Positions 8,174 through 16,474 of a stretch of 64,000 bases of DNA are shown here, in pieces (positions within the stretch are counted from its first letter, which is position 1; each line of letters begins with the position of its first letter). The position numbers were made by a program, and so were the translations under genes. The notes below the pieces were generated by a model. It saw nothing but the letters and a program-made list of their open reading frames with translations. It was not told the DNA's origin and did not search any database. This stretch comes from Massilia sp. (GTDB lineage Bacteria; Pseudomonadota; Gammaproteobacteria; Burkholderiales; Burkholderiaceae_D), in the NCBI GenBank assembly GCA_025359245.1, contig JANYGW010000039.1, positions 1 through 64,000 of the forward strand, given 5' to 3'.

Positions 8174-9112
8174 ATGAATACAACGACAGATATCCCGCGC
8201 GTACTTACCGACGTCAATGCGCGCCACCTCGACGCGCTCGAATCGGAAGCGATCCACATCATGCGCGAAGTGGCGGCCGAATGCGCCAACCCTGCCCTGC
8301 TGTTCTCGGGCGGCAAAGACTCGGTGGTGCTGCTGCGCCTGGCCGAAAAAGCCTTCCGTCCGGGTAAATTCCCGTTCCCGCTGGTGCACATCGACACCGG
8401 CCACAATTTCGCCGAAGTGATCACCTTCCGCGACGCGCGCGCCGCCGAACTGGGCGAGCGCCTGATCGTCGGTTCGGTCGAAGAGTCGATCAAGCGCGGC
8501 ACCGTGCGCCTGCGTAACCCGGCCACCGATTCGCGCAACGCCGCGCAGGCCGTGACGCTGCTCGAAACGATCGCCGAATACAAATTCGACGCCTGCATCG
8601 GCGGCGCCCGCCGCGATGAAGAAAAGGCCCGCGCCAAGGAACGCATCTTCTCGTTCCGCGACGAATTCGGCCAGTGGGATCCGAAGGCGCAGCGCCCCGA
8701 GCTCTGGGACCTGTACAACACGCGCGTCCATCCGGGCGAGAACATGCGCGTGTTCCCGATCTCGAACTGGACTGAGCTCGACGTCTGGCTCTACATCCAG
8801 CGCGAAAAACTGGCCCTGCCGCCGATCTACTTCGCGCACGAGCGCCAGGTCATTCCGCGCAACGGCCTGCTGGTGCCGCTGACCGACCTGACCCCGGCGC
8901 GCGAAGGCGAGACCGTCGAAACCCAAGTCGTGCGTTTCCGCACCGTGGGCGACATTTCGTGCACCTGCCCGGTGTCGTCCGACGCGGCCACGGTCGAAGC
9001 GATCATCGCCGAAACCGCAGTCACCCAGATCACCGAACGCGGCGCCACCCGGATGGACGACCAGACCTCCGAAGCATCGATGGAAAAACGCAAGAAAGCA
9101 GGATACTTCTGA
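8174..9112 (+). CDS. cysD: Sulfate adenylyltransferase small subunit CysD
   Basis: ATP-sulfurylase subunit that forms adenylyl-sulfate from ATP and sulfate, 312 aa, as expected for the family. The PP-loop nucleotide-binding motif SGGKDS is at residues 45-50, followed by HIDTGHNF and the GGARRDEEKARAKER segment typical of CysD. The C-terminus ends in the usual QTSEASMEKRKKAGYF. It works as a complex with the GTPase CysN, whose gene starts on the last base of this one (TGATG). Confidence 0.95.
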   Translation: MNTTTDIPRVLTDVNARHLDALESEAIHIMREVAAECANPALLFSGGKDSVVLLRLAEKAFRPGKFPFPLVHIDTGHNFAEVITFRDARAAELGERLIVGSVEESIKRGTVRLRNPATDSRNAAQAVTLLETIAEYKFDACIGGARRDEEKARAKERIFSFRDEFGQWDPKAQRPELWDLYNTRVHPGENMRVFPISNWTELDVWLYIQREKLALPPIYFAHERQVIPRNGLLVPLTDLTPAREGETVETQVVRFRTVGDISCTCPVSSDAATVEAIIAETAVTQITERGATRMDDQTSEASMEKRKKAGYF

Positions 9113-10431
9113 TGAACGCACGCATTGACCACACCTCTGAACAATTGACCGAGCGCGGCATGCTGCGCTTCATCACCGCCGGCTCCGTCGACGACGGCAA
9201 GAGCACCCTGATCGGACGCCTGCTGTTCGACAGCAAGGGCCTCTTCGCCGACCAGCTCGACGCCATGTCGCGCTCCAAGCACAAGCGCACCGTGGGCGAC
9301 GCAGTCGACCTGTCGCTGCTGACCGACGGCCTCGAGGCCGAGCGCGAACAGGGCATCACGATCGACGTGGCCTACCGCTACTTCGCCACGCCCAAGCGCA
9401 AGTTCATCATCGCCGACACCCCGGGCCACGAGCAGTACACCCGCAACATGGTCACCGGCGCTTCGACCGCCGACGCGGTCATCATCCTGATCGACGTATC
9501 CAAGGTCAAGCTGCACGAGGACGGCGGCGTCGACCTGCTGATCCAGACCAAGCGCCACTCGACCATCGCCCACCTGCTGCAGATCGAGCACGTGGTCGTC
9601 GCGGTCAACAAGATGGACCTGATCGACTACGACCAGGCCACCTACGAGCGCATCGTCCAGGCTTACCAGGAGTTCGCCGCGACGCTGGGCCTGAAGGACA
9701 TCACCCCGATTCCGCTGTCCGCCCTGACCGGCGACAACGTCGTCGAGGCCAGCGAAAAAATGGACTGGTACAAGGGCCCTACCCTGATCGAGCTGCTCGA
9801 ATCGCTGTCGGTGTACGACGAGTCGCACGATGCGCCGTTCCGCTTCCCGGTGCAGCTGGTGGCGCGCCACAACGGCCACGAAGCGAACGACTTCCGCGGC
9901 TACATGGGCCGCATCGAAGCGGGCAAGGTCAGCGTCGGCGACAAGCTGGTGGTGCAGCCTTCGGGCCAGAGCGCCACGGTCAAGGACATCGTCACGCTGG
10001 AAGGCTCGCACCAGTCGGCCGTGGTGGGCCAGTCGGTCACGATCCTGCTCAACGAATACCTGGACATCTCGCGCGGCGACCTGCTGGCCGGTTTCGACCA
10101 GCCGGCCACGCTGCTCAAGACCGTCAACGCCGACGTGTGCTGGATGTCGGACGAGCCGCTCGACATGCGCCGCAAGTACTGGATCAAGCACGGCACCAAG
10201 CAGACCAGCGCCAAGGTCACGGCGGTCGACACGCTGCTCGACATTAACACCCAGCAGCGCCACCCGGCGCAGGGCTTGAAGCTGAACGACATCGCGCGCA
10301 TTTCGCTCAACGTGCAGCAGCCGCTGGCCGCCGACGCGTATGCCGACGTGCGCGCCACCGGCGCCTTCATCCTGATCGATGAAGTCACCCATCAGACGGT
10401 CGCGGCGGGCATGATCCGCCTGGGCGAATAA
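9112..10431 (+). CDS. cysN: Sulfate adenylyltransferase GTPase subunit CysN
   Basis: EF-Tu-like GTPase that drives APS formation by CysD, 439 aa. The start at 9112 gives a TGATG overlap with cysD. GTPase motifs are in order: G1 GSVDDGKST (residues 24-32), G3 DTPGHEQY (about 100), G4 NKMDL (about 165); two beta-barrel domains follow. The protein stops where a CysC APS-kinase domain would begin in CysNC fusions, consistent with the APS-reductase type of CysH encoded upstream. Confidence 0.95.
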   Translation: MNARIDHTSEQLTERGMLRFITAGSVDDGKSTLIGRLLFDSKGLFADQLDAMSRSKHKRTVGDAVDLSLLTDGLEAEREQGITIDVAYRYFATPKRKFIIADTPGHEQYTRNMVTGASTADAVIILIDVSKVKLHEDGGVDLLIQTKRHSTIAHLLQIEHVVVAVNKMDLIDYDQATYERIVQAYQEFAATLGLKDITPIPLSALTGDNVVEASEKMDWYKGPTLIELLESLSVYDESHDAPFRFPVQLVARHNGHEANDFRGYMGRIEAGKVSVGDKLVVQPSGQSATVKDIVTLEGSHQSAVVGQSVTILLNEYLDISRGDLLAGFDQPATLLKTVNADVCWMSDEPLDMRRKYWIKHGTKQTSAKVTAVDTLLDINTQQRHPAQGLKLNDIARISLNVQQPLAADAYADVRATGAFILIDEVTHQTVAAGMIRLGE

Positions 10432-10443
10432 GGGAGACTCACC

Positions 10444-11202
10444 ATGTCCAGCCTCGGAAAAGTCTACCTGGTCGGCGCCGGTCCCGGCGCCCAGGACCTG
10501 ATCACGCTGCGCGGTGCGCGCCTGCTGGCGCAAGCCGACGTGGTGCTGCATGACGCCTTGGTGACCGACGAGATGCTGGCGCTGTGCCCCCAGGCCGAAA
10601 AAATCCTGGTCGGCAAACGCTGCGGCCAGCTGTCGACCGCGCAGGCGTTCATCAACAAGCAGATGGTCGACAACGCCAGAAAATTCCCGCTGGTGGTGCG
10701 CTTGAAAGGCGGCGACCCGATGCTGTTCGGGCGCGCCGACGAGGAGCTGCGCGCGCTCGAGGAAGCCGGCATTGAGGTTGAAGTGGTGCCGGGCATCACG
10801 ACCGCACTGGCCGCCGCCGCCGCGACCAAGCAGCCGCTGACCAAACGCGGCGTGGCGCGCAGCGTGGCGTTCTTCACGTCCAGCACCGCGCCAGAACTTG
10901 CCGAACATGCAGCCATCCCCGACACCGACACGCTGGTGCAGTACATGGGCGGGCGCGAAGCGATCGTCACGGCCCAGCGCATGCTGGACCAGGGCCGGCG
11001 CGCCGATACGCCGGTGGTGGTGATCGAGAACTGCAGCCGTCCCGACCAGCGCATCCTGCGCCTGACGCTGGCCACCCTGGCCCATGGCCTGGGTCCGGCG
11101 CACGGTCCGGTGCTGGTCATGCTGGGCGACGCGATGAAGATGCGCGAACGGCAGGCGGGCGATTCGGTGCAAGCGGAACAGGCCAACCGTTTGATCGCCT
11201 GA
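10444..11202 (+). CDS. cobA: Uroporphyrinogen-III C-methyltransferase (CobA/SUMT)
   Basis: Adds two methyl groups from SAM to uroporphyrinogen III to give precorrin-2, the branch point to siroheme and cobalamin; 252 aa. The N-terminal GAGPGAQDLITLRGARLL and the RLKGGDPMLFGRADEE and VVPGITTALAAAA segments are diagnostic for the SUMT family. It lacks the CysG dehydrogenase/chelatase extension. It starts 12 nt after cysN and closes the cys operon, where it would supply siroheme for the sulfite reductase. Confidence 0.93.
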   Translation: MSSLGKVYLVGAGPGAQDLITLRGARLLAQADVVLHDALVTDEMLALCPQAEKILVGKRCGQLSTAQAFINKQMVDNARKFPLVVRLKGGDPMLFGRADEELRALEEAGIEVEVVPGITTALAAAAATKQPLTKRGVARSVAFFTSSTAPELAEHAAIPDTDTLVQYMGGREAIVTAQRMLDQGRRADTPVVVIENCSRPDQRILRLTLATLAHGLGPAHGPVLVMLGDAMKMRERQAGDSVQAEQANRLIA

Positions 11203-11245
11203 CGCCTTCGCCGAAATCGCACCACAGGCAATTTAACGCAAATAT

Positions 11246-11322
11246 CTCAACGTCGTCCTCGCGCGGGGACCCATAGTGCGCCCAGTCGGCACGGGTCCCC
11301 GCGTTCGCAGAGGACGACGTTG
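11246..11322. repeat. REP-like long palindrome at the end of the cys operon
   Basis: Outer arms of 13 bp match perfectly (CAACGTCGTCCTC at 11248-11260 with its complement at 11310-11322). Inner arms of 11 bp (11262-11272 with 11293-11303) carry CGCGGGGACCC, and a short GTGC/GCAC pair lies near the loop. A shorter copy of the same family is at 52145-52190. It may also terminate the converging transcripts of cobA and the gene at 11341. Confidence 0.75.
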
Positions 11323-11340
11323 GTTCGTGTTTCTTAGTCT

Positions 11341-11763
11341 TTACTGCGCGATTTCTGATATCCGCCGGTCATGTTCGTCGATTTCCCACTGCAGCCGGTC
11401 GGCGCACACATAGGTCTGTTCGGCGACCTGTCCCAGGCGCGCAAACGCACGCTGCATGCGCGCGCTCAGTTGCGGCCGGCGCATCCCCGCCAGGTGGCAG
11501 CGGATGCCGCGGATATCTTCCTTCAATCCCTTGAGCGCATCGCGCAGCATGCCGTCGGCATCGATCGCCTCGTTCATGGCGTCCTCGTTGAGGCGCTCGC
11601 GCAGCGTGTTGATCCGGTCGCCCATCATTGCCAGGCGGTCGGCCACGCGGTCGAGCCGCAGCGTGCAGCGCCGTTCGGCGCCCAGCGACAGCAGGAACTG
11701 TTCGGCCCGCCGGAACACGTCCAGCAGGTCGCGGATCACATGTTTGAAGGTGGCAGCGAACAT
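11341..11763 (-). CDS. Hypothetical helical protein
   Basis: Unrecognised protein of 140 aa from the ATG at 11763; a longer frame to 11907 exists but its extra residues look random. It appears almost wholly alpha-helical with charged heptad-like stretches (LRLDRVADRLAMMGDRIN, LKGLKEDIRGIRCHLAGM), suggesting a coiled-coil bundle. No signal peptide or membrane segment is visible. The gene stands alone between a repeat element and a divergent secreted-protein gene. Function cannot be assigned. Confidence 0.65.
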   Translation of the reverse strand: MFAATFKHVIRDLLDVFRRAEQFLLSLGAERRCTLRLDRVADRLAMMGDRINTLRERLNEDAMNEAIDADGMLRDALKGLKEDIRGIRCHLAGMRRPQLSARMQRAFARLGQVAEQTYVCADRLQWEIDEHDRRISEIAQ

Positions 11764-11964
11764 GATGAGCTCCGAATCTGATCGCAAGGGGATCGGGAAA
11801 GTCTGGACGTGTTCCGTTTCATCGTCAAACGTCCGCCCCCCGATTCGAGATGATTCAAAACAAACCGTGCGCATATTGCGCCGTCGCTCGGCGGCACCCC
11901 TTGCCAAATAAAATGCTTTACACTATTCGGAAAAATTCAACACAGATCAAACGGACGTCATGCC

Positions 11965-12402
11965 ATGAACAAATTCACCCGCCTCCTGCCAGCCGCATTC
12001 GCCTGCGCGCTGCTGCTGTCAGCCCCTGCACGCGCCGCCGAGGATGCCGCGCACTTCCAGCTCAGCCCAGCCATGATGGACAAGCTCAAATCGGCCGAGG
12101 CCGACATGAAGGCGCTGCAAAAACCGAACGAAACCGAACCGGAAGTCGATCCCGACCAGTCGATCGACGGCGCGATCCGCAAGATCGACCAAGACGTCCA
12201 GACCACTGCCGTGCTGGCGAAACACGGCTTGAGCGGACGCGACCTGGTGATGTCCGCCCACGCGCTGCTGCATGCGGGCACCTTCGTGTCGAACGAGAAA
12301 GGCATGGACCAGAAAAAGAGCGCCGCGCTGTACCAGAGCTATACCCGGGAGCAACAGGCCAACATCGATCTGATCCGCAATATGCTGGCCGGACGCAAGT
12401 AA
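11965..12402 (+). CDS. Hypothetical periplasmic protein
   Basis: Protein of 145 aa with a clear Sec signal peptide (MNKFTRLLPAAFACALLLS, cleaved after ARA at about residue 24). The mature part is small and helical, with two conserved-looking segments around SIDGAIRKIDQDVQTTAVL and LSGRDLVMSAHALLHAG, and ends in NIDLIRNMLAGRK. I do not recognise a named domain. It is probably a soluble periplasmic protein; it precedes the Fur-box gene but is separated from it by 76 nt. Confidence 0.75.
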   Translation: MNKFTRLLPAAFACALLLSAPARAAEDAAHFQLSPAMMDKLKSAEADMKALQKPNETEPEVDPDQSIDGAIRKIDQDVQTTAVLAKHGLSGRDLVMSAHALLHAGTFVSNEKGMDQKKSAALYQSYTREQQANIDLIRNMLAGRK

Positions 12403-12442
12403 GCACGGCACGCTTGCATTCGCGCGGCGCTTCAGTCTCAAT

Positions 12443-12467
12443 CTAAATGAGAATTATTCTCATTTAG
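12443..12467. promoter_or_regulatory. Fur box (perfect palindrome)
   Basis: A 25-bp perfect palindrome whose core AATGAGAATTATTCTCATT matches the 9-1-9 Fur box layout (consensus-like GATAAT repeats replaced by the common GAGAAT form). It ends 11 nt before the start codon at 12479, so iron-bound Fur would cover the promoter or ribosome site. Confidence 0.85.
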
Positions 12468-12478
12468 AAAGGCAAGCC

Positions 12479-12793
12479 ATGCACACCAGCGATTCCCCCT
12501 CAAGCGCCCCGCTCGCGGCGGCAGCCGGCACAGCGCCCCAGCCCGAGCTGCTGGTGTCGAGCGCGCTGCACCTGATGACCCACTACAGCGCCCAGGCGGG
12601 CAAGGACGGCGCCTGCCTGAAGCTGGCCGCGGTGATCGAACGGCACCTCAAGGCGCTGGCCGCGCATGCCGACCTCAGTCCCGTGCTGCGCGCGACCTGC
12701 CAGCAGCTGGCGCAGCAGTGGGAGGGCGTGGTCGATCAAGCCTTGCCGCAGCCGCCGCGGCGCACGCTGTTCGGGCGCCTGGCGCCGCGCTAG
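12479..12793 (+). CDS. Hypothetical small protein under predicted Fur control
   Basis: Unrecognised 104-aa protein starting at ATG 12479, with AAAGG 7-11 nt upstream. The N-terminal 25 residues are Ala/Pro/Ser rich and probably flexible. The rest is predicted helical (LLVSSALHLMTHYSAQ, CLKLAAVIERHLKALAAH, ATCQQLAQQWEGVVDQAL). The C-terminus is basic and Pro/Arg rich (PPRRTLFGRLAPR). No signal peptide is visible. The adjoining Fur palindrome predicts expression under iron limitation, so a role in iron homeostasis is plausible but unproven. Confidence 0.75.
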   Translation: MHTSDSPSSAPLAAAAGTAPQPELLVSSALHLMTHYSAQAGKDGACLKLAAVIERHLKALAAHADLSPVLRATCQQLAQQWEGVVDQALPQPPRRTLFGRLAPR

Positions 12794-12799
12794 CTGGCC

Positions 12800-14404
12800 T
12801 CAGGCTTGCGCAATGGCGCACGCGAAGGCGCCCATGCTGGCGCCGTCGAGGCCACGCGCATACAGCATGCTGGCCGCGCCGAAGGCATGCGGCAGCGCGC
12901 ACGGGCTGGCGGCCAGGTTGACCGCTACCAGCAAGCGATCATGCGCCGTGTTGCGCCAGTAGAGCAGCAGGCCGGGCGCGCCGCTGCGCACGAAATGCAC
13001 CGCGCCCTGGCGCAGCGCCGCATGGTCCTTGCGCAGCGCGATCAGGGCCCGGTAGTGCTGCAGGGTCGGCTGGTCGGCGCTGTCCCAGTCGAGCTGAAAA
13101 TCGTCCGCCAGCGACATCCAGTCGTGCCAGCGCGGTTCATTAAATTCCTGTCCCATCATCAGGTGCGGCACGCCGTCGAGCGTGAGCAGCACCGCGGCCG
13201 CCGCCAGGTGCAGCCCCGGCCCGAGAAAGCGCCAGGCCCTGCCCTGTTCTTTTTCTTCGAGCCAGCGCATGCGCAGCGCCCCGCGCGGAAAGCTGTAGGT
13301 CGATTCTTCCCATTGCCAGCGGACGGCGTCGGCGTTGACTTCGCCGCAGGCCACGCGCCGCATGGTCTCGCGCGCGCCGCCGTCGTAGGTCAGGTCGCAG
13401 GCGTCGAGGTGGTGCAGCTCGTCGGTCGACTGGGCCAGCAGGCCGATATCGGGGCGCACCGCCACCAGCGCGGCGCGGATCTGGTCGAGGAAATCGAGCG
13501 GCGTGATGTCGGCGTCGTCGAACCGCATGCCGTCCAGGTCGAAACCGGTGACCCAGTCCTGCATGGCCTTGATCAGCCAGGCGCGCAAGGCCGTGTTCGA
13601 AAAGTCGAAGCCGACGAAATGGGTGCGGTTCGGCACCGCGTAGTACGGCTGTCCGGCGCCGTCGCGGGTGAACCATTCCGGATGGGACGCGGTGAGCACG
13701 TTGTCGCAGCTGGCGCGGTTGAGCGTCCAGTCGAACATCACGCGCATGCCGCGCCGGTGGATATCGGCAATCAGCGCGCGCAGTGCCGCCGCGTCGCCCA
13801 GTTCGGGATCGATCGCGCTGAAGTCGCGCACCGCATACGGGTCGCCCAGGGCGCCGATGCGGCGCGCCACGCCGATCGGATGGATCGGCATCATCCAGAT
13901 CACGTTCACGCCCAGGTCCTGCAGGTAGTCCAGGCGCGCGCGCACGCCGTCGAACGTGCAGCCGAAGGCGCGCACCGACAATTGATAGATCACGCCGTCG
14001 GCCAGCCATTGCGGGCTGTTCACCGCCGTGCGGCGCCGGTACAGGTCGCCGGGGGTCTGTTGCGACACTTCGCCGGTGCGCACGAACACGTCGCCGAACT
14101 CGTTGACGGTGAAGCAGGAGTTGTTCTGGGCGTCTTCGGAAATCCACGGATTGGCCGGATCGGGGATCCAGTCGCGGCCGTCGAGCACAAATTTGTAGTG
14201 GTGGCGGCCCGGATCGGCCGGCACCGTGGCCTGCCAGGTCGCAGCCCCGACCCGCGTCAGCGGCGCGGCGTCGCCGACCCAGCTGTTGAACGTGCCGGCC
14301 ACGGCGACCGACTGCAGCTGCGCCCCGCCTTCAAAGGTAAAACGGATGCCGCGTGCGGTCCTTTGCGGCAGCAGGTCGTGGCGCGTATGTCGTGTCGTCG
14401 TCAT
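12800..14404 (-). CDS. GH13 (alpha-amylase family) protein with degenerate catalytic motifs
   Basis: Protein of 534 aa: an N-terminal immunoglobulin-like/CBM48-type domain (about 20-100: VAVAGTFNSWVG, HHYKFVLDG), then a GH13 (beta/alpha)8 barrel (about 130-450) and a C-terminal beta domain. The nucleophile region is intact (GMRFD, Asp296). The usual NHD motif reads EKE (residues 384-386, RWLEEKEQGRA), the acid/base position in LLAQ is Gln325 rather than Glu, and the His after FDWTLN is Arg230. Family membership is clear; ordinary glucan hydrolysis is doubtful. No signal peptide, so it is cytoplasmic. It follows the lptFG-cbiX-lipoprotein row on the same strand. Confidence 0.85.
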   Translation of the reverse strand: MTTTRHTRHDLLPQRTARGIRFTFEGGAQLQSVAVAGTFNSWVGDAAPLTRVGAATWQATVPADPGRHHYKFVLDGRDWIPDPANPWISEDAQNNSCFTVNEFGDVFVRTGEVSQQTPGDLYRRRTAVNSPQWLADGVIYQLSVRAFGCTFDGVRARLDYLQDLGVNVIWMMPIHPIGVARRIGALGDPYAVRDFSAIDPELGDAAALRALIADIHRRGMRVMFDWTLNRASCDNVLTASHPEWFTRDGAGQPYYAVPNRTHFVGFDFSNTALRAWLIKAMQDWVTGFDLDGMRFDDADITPLDFLDQIRAALVAVRPDIGLLAQSTDELHHLDACDLTYDGGARETMRRVACGEVNADAVRWQWEESTYSFPRGALRMRWLEEKEQGRAWRFLGPGLHLAAAAVLLTLDGVPHLMMGQEFNEPRWHDWMSLADDFQLDWDSADQPTLQHYRALIALRKDHAALRQGAVHFVRSGAPGLLLYWRNTAHDRLLVAVNLAASPCALPHAFGAASMLYARGLDGASMGAFACAIAQA

Positions 14405-14453
14405 GATGCGGGAATTTTACGCGCACGCCGGTGGCGCGGCGCGCGCTGGTGGT

Positions 14454-14837
14454 TCACTGTTGCGTTTTTGGTGTCACCAGGACGTCCGATGGCGTTGCCT
14501 TCGGCGCGGGGATGGAACACGCCTTGGCGCAGGTCGCGGCGGCGCTCTCGCAGGCCTGGTCGCGCTCGCCCGTGCGCTTGCGCAAGTCGTCCCGCGCGCT
14601 GGCCTTGGCGTCCTGGGGCGTGTTCTGGAACTGGCCGACGGTGCGCGCCTCGCGGTAGTGCTGCTCCGCCGTTGAGAATGCCGAACTGATATCCATCTGC
14701 GACTGGTGCTCCGCTGCGGCGCGACACTGGCGCTTTTCTGCGGTACACAGCGACGTGCACATGGTCGGCTCGGCCGCGGAGCACGCGGCGGACAGCAACA
14801 GGCTGAGCAATACGGAACTGCGGAGCGATGTAGTCAT
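14454..14837 (-). CDS. Cysteine-rich putative lipoprotein
   Basis: Protein of 127 aa with a lipoprotein-type signal (MTTSLRSSVLLSLLLSAAC, lipobox LSAAC, Cys19). A ribosome site AGGA precedes the ATG at 14837. The mature chain contains two cysteine pairs near the start (TMCTSLC, QCRAA) and two near the end (DQACESAAATCAKAC), suggesting disulfides in the periplasm, with a helical middle. I do not recognise the family. It lies between cbiX and the GH13-like gene on the same strand. Confidence 0.75.
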   Translation of the reverse strand: MTTSLRSSVLLSLLLSAACSAAEPTMCTSLCTAEKRQCRAAAEHQSQMDISSAFSTAEQHYREARTVGQFQNTPQDAKASARDDLRKRTGERDQACESAAATCAKACSIPAPKATPSDVLVTPKTQQ

Positions 14838-14909
14838 TTTTTCCTGGCGATGGATTGCAAGCGCGGCCTGGATGCCCGCCTGAACAATCTTGCCATTATA
14901 GCAGCGAAG

Positions 14910-15287
14910 TCAGGGTGTTTTGGCGTAGGCCGCGACGCAGTAATCGCTCATGGCCTTGAGCACATCCGGGTCCTCGCCGACCGCGCCGGCCACCTCGATC
15001 GCCAGCTGCGGATGGTCGGCCTGCAGCTGCCCCACCATCAGCGGCAGGTCGCGCAGCAGGTGCCCGCCCTGCCCCAGGAACACGGGAACGATAGTGATTC
15101 CGGTGGCGCCCTGCGCCGCCAGTTCGGCCACATGGGCCGGCAGGCGCGGCTCCATCAGTTCGAGGAAGGCCAGCGACACCGGCACCCCGGGCAGGCGCGC
15201 CTGCGCCTGCGCGCGCAAGCGCTCGAACGGCGCGGCCCACGAGGCGTTGCGCGCGCCATGGGCAAACAGGACCAGGGCGCGCGTCAT
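14910..15287 (-). CDS. cbiX: Sirohydrochlorin chelatase, CbiX short form
   Basis: Small class II chelatase of 125 aa that inserts iron (siroheme) or cobalt (cobalamin) into sirohydrochlorin. The metal-binding histidines are visible at HGARNASW (His10) and GQGGHLLRDLP (His76), and the length is that of single-domain CbiX. The start shares a base with the lptG stop (TGATG). With CobA in the cys operon, the iron-chelatase role for CysI siroheme is the more likely; cobalt use cannot be excluded from sequence. Placement behind lptFG is unusual but the reading frames are clear. Confidence 0.88.
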   Translation of the reverse strand: MTRALVLFAHGARNASWAAPFERLRAQAQARLPGVPVSLAFLELMEPRLPAHVAELAAQGATGITIVPVFLGQGGHLLRDLPLMVGQLQADHPQLAIEVAGAVGEDPDVLKAMSDYCVAAYAKTP

Positions 15288-16474
15288 CAAGTCCTCTCGA
15301 CGCGCCACAGCGCCGCCAGCGCCAGCGCCAAAAATACCAGGCTCGGAGCGATCGCAGTGACAATCGGCGGAATTGAACTGAGCAAGCCAATCTGGCCAAA
15401 CAGGCTGTTGACCAGTGTGAAGCCGACCCCGAGCATAATGCCGCCGAAGATTTTCAGGCTCACGCCGCCGCTGCGCACCTGCAGGTAGGCGAACGGCAGC
15501 GCCATTGCCATCATCACGAAAATGGCCAGCGGGTCGAACAGCTTCTTCCAGAACGCGATCTTGAAGCGCTCGCTCTCCTGCTTGTTTTCGCTCAGGTGGC
15601 GCGTGTACACGGCCAGCTCGACGGCCGACATGCGGTCCGGATCGGAGGCCGACACCGAAATAATTCTCGGCGTGATCTCCGACACCAGGTTCATGCTGGC
15701 CAATTTGTGCGTGGTGACCCGGCTGGTGTCCTGGCCAAACGTGGCCGGGCCCTTGCCGCTCGCGCCGCCGCCGCTCTGGGCGGCATCGGGCAGCGGCCCG
15801 GTATTGACAAACAGCGTTTCGGTCACGTCGTCCAGGCGCCAGGTGTTGTTGCCCGTGAAGGTGGCGCGCGCGGCGGTGATCAATGAACGCATGCGCAAGC
15901 TGGTATCGAATTCGTAGAGGCGCACGTCGAGCATCTGGCTGTCGTTGCGGAACTGGCGCACATTGAAAAACCGCGACCCGGTGACCTTGCCGGTGATGCC
16001 TTCGCTGCGCACCACGTCCTTGGTCCACATGCCCGAGACGAAGCCTTGCGAGATGGTGGCCCCGCGTGCGCTCAGACGCAGCTTCTCGGCCAACGGCGCG
16101 CTGCGCGGCGCGATCAGTTCGCCGAACACGAAGGTGAACAGCACCAGGATGACGCCAATCTTGAACAGCATCCAGCCCGCCATCCGGGTCGACATGCCGG
16201 AGGCGCGCATGATGGTAAATTCGGAGCTCGACGCGAACTGCGCCAGCGAGTAGATGGTGCCGATCAGCGCCGACACCGGCATGACCTCATACACGTGGCC
16301 GGGAACGCGCAGCAGCACGAACAGGAAAGCGTGCTGGATCAGATAGCCCGCCTTGCCGACATTGGGTAGTTCGTTGGTCAGGTCGAAAAAGCCACTGAGC
16401 GCGAGCAGGGCGACCAGCACAAAGGCCACCGCCTGCAGGATCGTGACCGCGCAATAGCGTTGCAGGGTTTTCAT
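15287..16474 (-). CDS. lptG: LPS export ABC transporter permease LptG
   Basis: Inner-membrane permease of the LptB2FG complex that extracts lipopolysaccharide for transport to the outer membrane; 395 aa. The start at 16474 overlaps the lptF stop by ATGA. Three transmembrane helices precede a periplasmic beta-jellyroll domain (about 130-290), and three follow (FDPLAIFVMMAMALPFAYL, IFGGIMLGVGFTLVNSLFG, and the C-terminal helix). The N-terminal [20 protein letters not shown] and the ASGMSTRM coupling region are typical. Confidence 0.94.
   Translation of the reverse strand: MKTLQRYCAVTILQAVAFVLVALLALSGFFDLTNELPNVGKAGYLIQHAFLFVLLRVPGHVYEVMPVSALIGTIYSLAQFASSSEFTIMRASGMSTRMAGWMLFKIGVILVLFTFVFGELIAPRSAPLAEKLRLSARGATISQGFVSGMWTKDVVRSEGITGKVTGSRFFNVRQFRNDSQMLDVRLYEFDTSLRMRSLITAARATFTGNNTWRLDDVTETLFVNTGPLPDAAQSGGGASGKGPATFGQDTSRVTTHKLASMNLVSEITPRIISVSASDPDRMSAVELAVYTRHLSENKQESERFKIAFWKKLFDPLAIFVMMAMALPFAYLQVRSGGVSLKIFGGIMLGVGFTLVNSLFGQIGLLSSIPPIVTAIAPSLVFLALALAALWRVERT

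Noticed and set aside
8827-11172. Open antisense frame of 781 codons opposite cysD, cysN and cobA
   Set aside because: Composition is that of a GC-rich shadow frame (Arg/His/Gln/Val rich, no domain), while the plus-strand proteins are strongly conserved families.
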